From the NCBI GenBank assembly GCA_040755295.1, contig JBFMBK010000001.1, positions 248,001 through 312,000 of the forward strand: DNA of 64,000 bases, written 5' to 3'. Positions 62,320-64,000 of this stretch are shown here, piece after piece (the first letter of the stretch is position 1; every line of letters begins with the position of its first letter). The notes below the pieces were generated by a model. That model did no database searches and was not told the origin of the DNA. It saw only the letters and a program-made list of their open reading frames with translations. The stretch is from Bacillota bacterium. GTDB lineage: Bacteria > Bacillota > Desulfotomaculia > Desulfotomaculales > Ammonificaceae. The position numbers and the translations under genes were made by a program.

Positions 62320-63612
62320 CTATGAAAAGTTTTTGTTCAATTGTCTATGCTTAAACAACTTTGTTCGATTGTTATAATCCTCCACAATATGGCCGTTTCC
62401 TATAACTTTATATTTATAAATCACCAGCCCCTCAAGGCCTACCGGTCCTCTTGCATGAATTTTACCGGTGCTGATTCCCACCTCGGCGCCCAATCCATAG
62501 CGAAAACCATCACTAAACCGTGTTGAGCAGTTCCAGAAAACATTTCCGGAGTCGACGTAATTCATAAATCTGGCCGCTTTTGTCTTATCTCTGGTAATAA
62601 TACTGTCTGTATGGCCGGAACCATATTTGTTTATGTGTTCAATGGCTTCGTCAAGGTCTGAAACAACCTTGACGGAAAGTATATAGTCCAGATATTCCGT
62701 CCCCCAGTCTTCTTCCGTCGCCGGACCGGCCGAAATAATCGACCGGGTCTTAGGACAGCCTCTTAATTCGACTTGTCTTTTATCCATTGCGCTTTTTAGC
62801 TCGGGCAAAAAATCGGGCGCTATTTTTTTATGTACCAGCAAAGTTTCCGTCGCGTTGCATGCGGCCGCATACTGAGTTTTCGAATCCACAGCAACCTCTA
62901 CCGCCATATTAATGTCGGCATCCTCGTCCACATAGCAGTGACAAATGCCGTCCGCATGACCCATAACCGGAATATTCGAATTGTCCATAATGTACTTTAC
63001 AAACTCATTGGATCCTCTTGGAATAATCAGGTCTATATAGTCATCCATTTTCAGCATTTCGTCAACATCTGAGCGTGTTTCCAATAAAGCTATCCAGTTT
63101 GTTGGAATACCGGCCTCTTGAGTTGCCCTGATTATAACATCCGTCAGTACCCTACTGGTTTCCCTGGCCTCAGATCCGCCTTTTAAAATAACGCCGTTGC
63201 CGCTCTTCAAGCAAAGGGTGGATATTTGTACAAGGGCATCAGGCCGGGATTCAAATATTACACCGATTACTCCTATAGGGCAGGATACCCTGTAAACTTC
63301 CAGTCCTTCGTCCATCTCAGTGGCTAACGAAGTTTTCCCTACGGGATCCTCAAGTTTAATCAGGCTGTAAATACCATCGATAACATCATTAATTTTTGCC
63401 TCGTCGAATTTCAGCCTCTTTAACAAGGGTAACGAAAGGTTTTCCCCTTCGCTTCTGATTAAATCTTTCTGGTTAGCCGCTAATATTTCTTCTTTTCGAA
63501 TTTTTAAAGATTCGGCTATCTTTGCCAAGGCTTTGTTCTTGAGTTCCGGCTCCGCACCGGCCAGCTTTATCGATGCTTCTCTTACGTTACGGACCAGGTT
63601 TATCATGCTCAT
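62320..63612 (-). CDS. proA: Gamma-glutamyl phosphate reductase
   Basis: A 430-residue NADPH-dependent aldehyde-dehydrogenase-fold enzyme that makes glutamate-5-semialdehyde in proline synthesis. Visible family stretches are PIGVIGVIFESRPDALVQI, LCLKSGNGVILKGGSEA, LIIPRGSNEFVKYIM, the catalytic Cys in YAAACNATETLLVH, and FGLGAEVGIST-like YGLGAEVGISTGKIHARGPVGLEGL. The usual partner proB is not adjacent. ATG 63612 follows GGGGGAAC. It ends 8 bases from the convergent aminotransferase gene. Confidence 0.94.
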   Translation of the reverse strand: MSMINLVRNVREASIKLAGAEPELKNKALAKIAESLKIRKEEILAANQKDLIRSEGENLSLPLLKRLKFDEAKINDVIDGIYSLIKLEDPVGKTSLATEMDEGLEVYRVSCPIGVIGVIFESRPDALVQISTLCLKSGNGVILKGGSEARETSRVLTDVIIRATQEAGIPTNWIALLETRSDVDEMLKMDDYIDLIIPRGSNEFVKYIMDNSNIPVMGHADGICHCYVDEDADINMAVEVAVDSKTQYAAACNATETLLVHKKIAPDFLPELKSAMDKRQVELRGCPKTRSIISAGPATEEDWGTEYLDYILSVKVVSDLDEAIEHINKYGSGHTDSIITRDKTKAARFMNYVDSGNVFWNCSTRFSDGFRYGLGAEVGISTGKIHARGPVGLEGLVIYKYKVIGNGHIVEDYNNRTKLFKHRQLNKNFS

Positions 63613-63770
63613 TTTTCAGTTCCCCCTTGGGCTATATATTACCATAATTCAGGGTAAGTAGTCAGTAGCCAGTAGTCAGTATCATAACGGACTACCCCCG
63701 AATTGGAACATGTTTTTGTAGATGCGTTTGGAGATAATAGCCTCAAACGGTTTTCAGGAGGTTATGTTTT

Positions 63771-64000
63771 ATGGCAAACAGACTCACCCGGGAAAAGAGC
63801 CCGTATTTACTCCAGCACGCCGACAACCCCGTGGACTGGTACCCCTGGGGGCAGGAGGCCTTCGAAGCGGCAAAAAGGGAGAACAAGCCGGTTTTCCTCA
63901 GTATCGGATATAGTACTTGTCACTGGTGCCACGTCATGTCACGGGAGTCATTCGAGGATGAGGAAGTCGCGCGGCTGATGAATGAGGTTTTCGTAAACGT
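63771..64000 (+). CDS. DUF255 thioredoxin-fold protein (YyaL/SPATA20 type), 5' part
   Basis: ATG 63771 with AGGAGG 9 bases upstream opens a frame that runs off the window end. The first 77 codons read as the DUF255 family: [38 protein letters not shown] and [15 protein letters not shown], the last holding the CxxC-type motif. Full members are about 650-700 residues and also contain a glycosidase-like alpha-toroid. Function is unknown. Confidence 0.9.
   Translation, partial: MANRLTREKSPYLLQHADNPVDWYPWGQEAFEAAKRENKPVFLSIGYSTCHWCHVMSRESFEDEEVARLMNEVFVN

Overview
The window looks like chromosomal DNA of an anaerobic, spore-lineage Firmicute (class Clostridia, near the Moorella / Desulfotomaculum / Pelotomaculum group). 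The basis is a complete bacterial-type CO dehydrogenase/acetyl-CoA synthase (Wood-Ljungdahl) gene cluster, an nfnAB pair, a tungstate transporter, the tgt-yajC-HD-secD-secF order, many TTG and GTG starts behind strong AGGAGG sites, and G+C-rich genes separated by AT-richer, repeat-filled gaps. This assignment is inferred from gene content only.

Layout. 1-4.4 kb: rsgA (minus), an AT-rich patch with a frameshifted PIN nuclease, a triple-LysM protein, and three minus-strand tRNAs (Lys, Tyr, Pro). 4.4-8.0 kb: tupCBA (minus) behind a probable Moco/Tuco riboswitch with its own terminator, and an orphan minus-strand terminator that may end a small RNA. 8.3-10.2 kb: a phasin-like protein and a membrane-bound phosphodiesterase-fold protein with a damaged metal site. 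10.4-29.5 kb: one long plus-strand operon-like array: cooC, NuoE-like, NuoF-like, a small NuoF-tail/ferredoxin protein, a NuoG/FdhA-like protein lacking the Mo ligand, acsA, acsB, acsC, corrinoid activator, second cooC, acsD, acsE, nfnA, nfnB, then a terminator. 29.7-32.2 kb: lemA and a DUF2207 protein. 32.2-33.4 kb: decayed DNA. 33.4-37.0 kb: an AT-rich cassette with a GAF-LuxR regulator, a 27-residue ORF coupled to a Tyr/Trp-rich secreted protein, and an FtsX-type permease with its ATPase. 37.1-43.9 kb (minus): DUF711, ACT, secF, secD, HD protein, yajC, tgt. 43.9-49.4 kb: split NHEJ genes (polymerase; ligase and Ku) around an MFS exporter and a patatin. 49.6-55 kb (minus): a MacAB-type efflux operon, YIP1 protein, sdpI, sdpR. 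55-64 kb: DUF3352/stalk-domain protein, secreted beta-propeller protein, LysM-L,D-transpeptidase, class V aminotransferase, proA, and the start of a DUF255 thioredoxin-fold protein.

How the genes work together. CooS (AcsA) and AcsB make CO from CO2 and join it to a methyl group and CoA. AcsE moves the methyl from methyl-tetrahydrofolate onto the AcsCD corrinoid protein. The Orf7-type activator re-reduces the cobalt, and the two CooC ATPases insert nickel. The NuoEFG-like proteins and NfnAB probably exchange electrons among ferredoxin, NADH and NADPH for this pathway. Tungstate uptake suits W-dependent formate dehydrogenase, which is not in the window.

Most notable non-genic features. (1) A family of about 178-bp miniature transposable elements with 11-bp terminal inverted repeats and 8-bp target duplications, two of them inside the acs operon. 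(2) Pervasive degenerate repeats with a 7-base period in nearly every longer gap. (3) The 33.4-37 kb peptide/ABC cassette, the best candidate for an undescribed small system.
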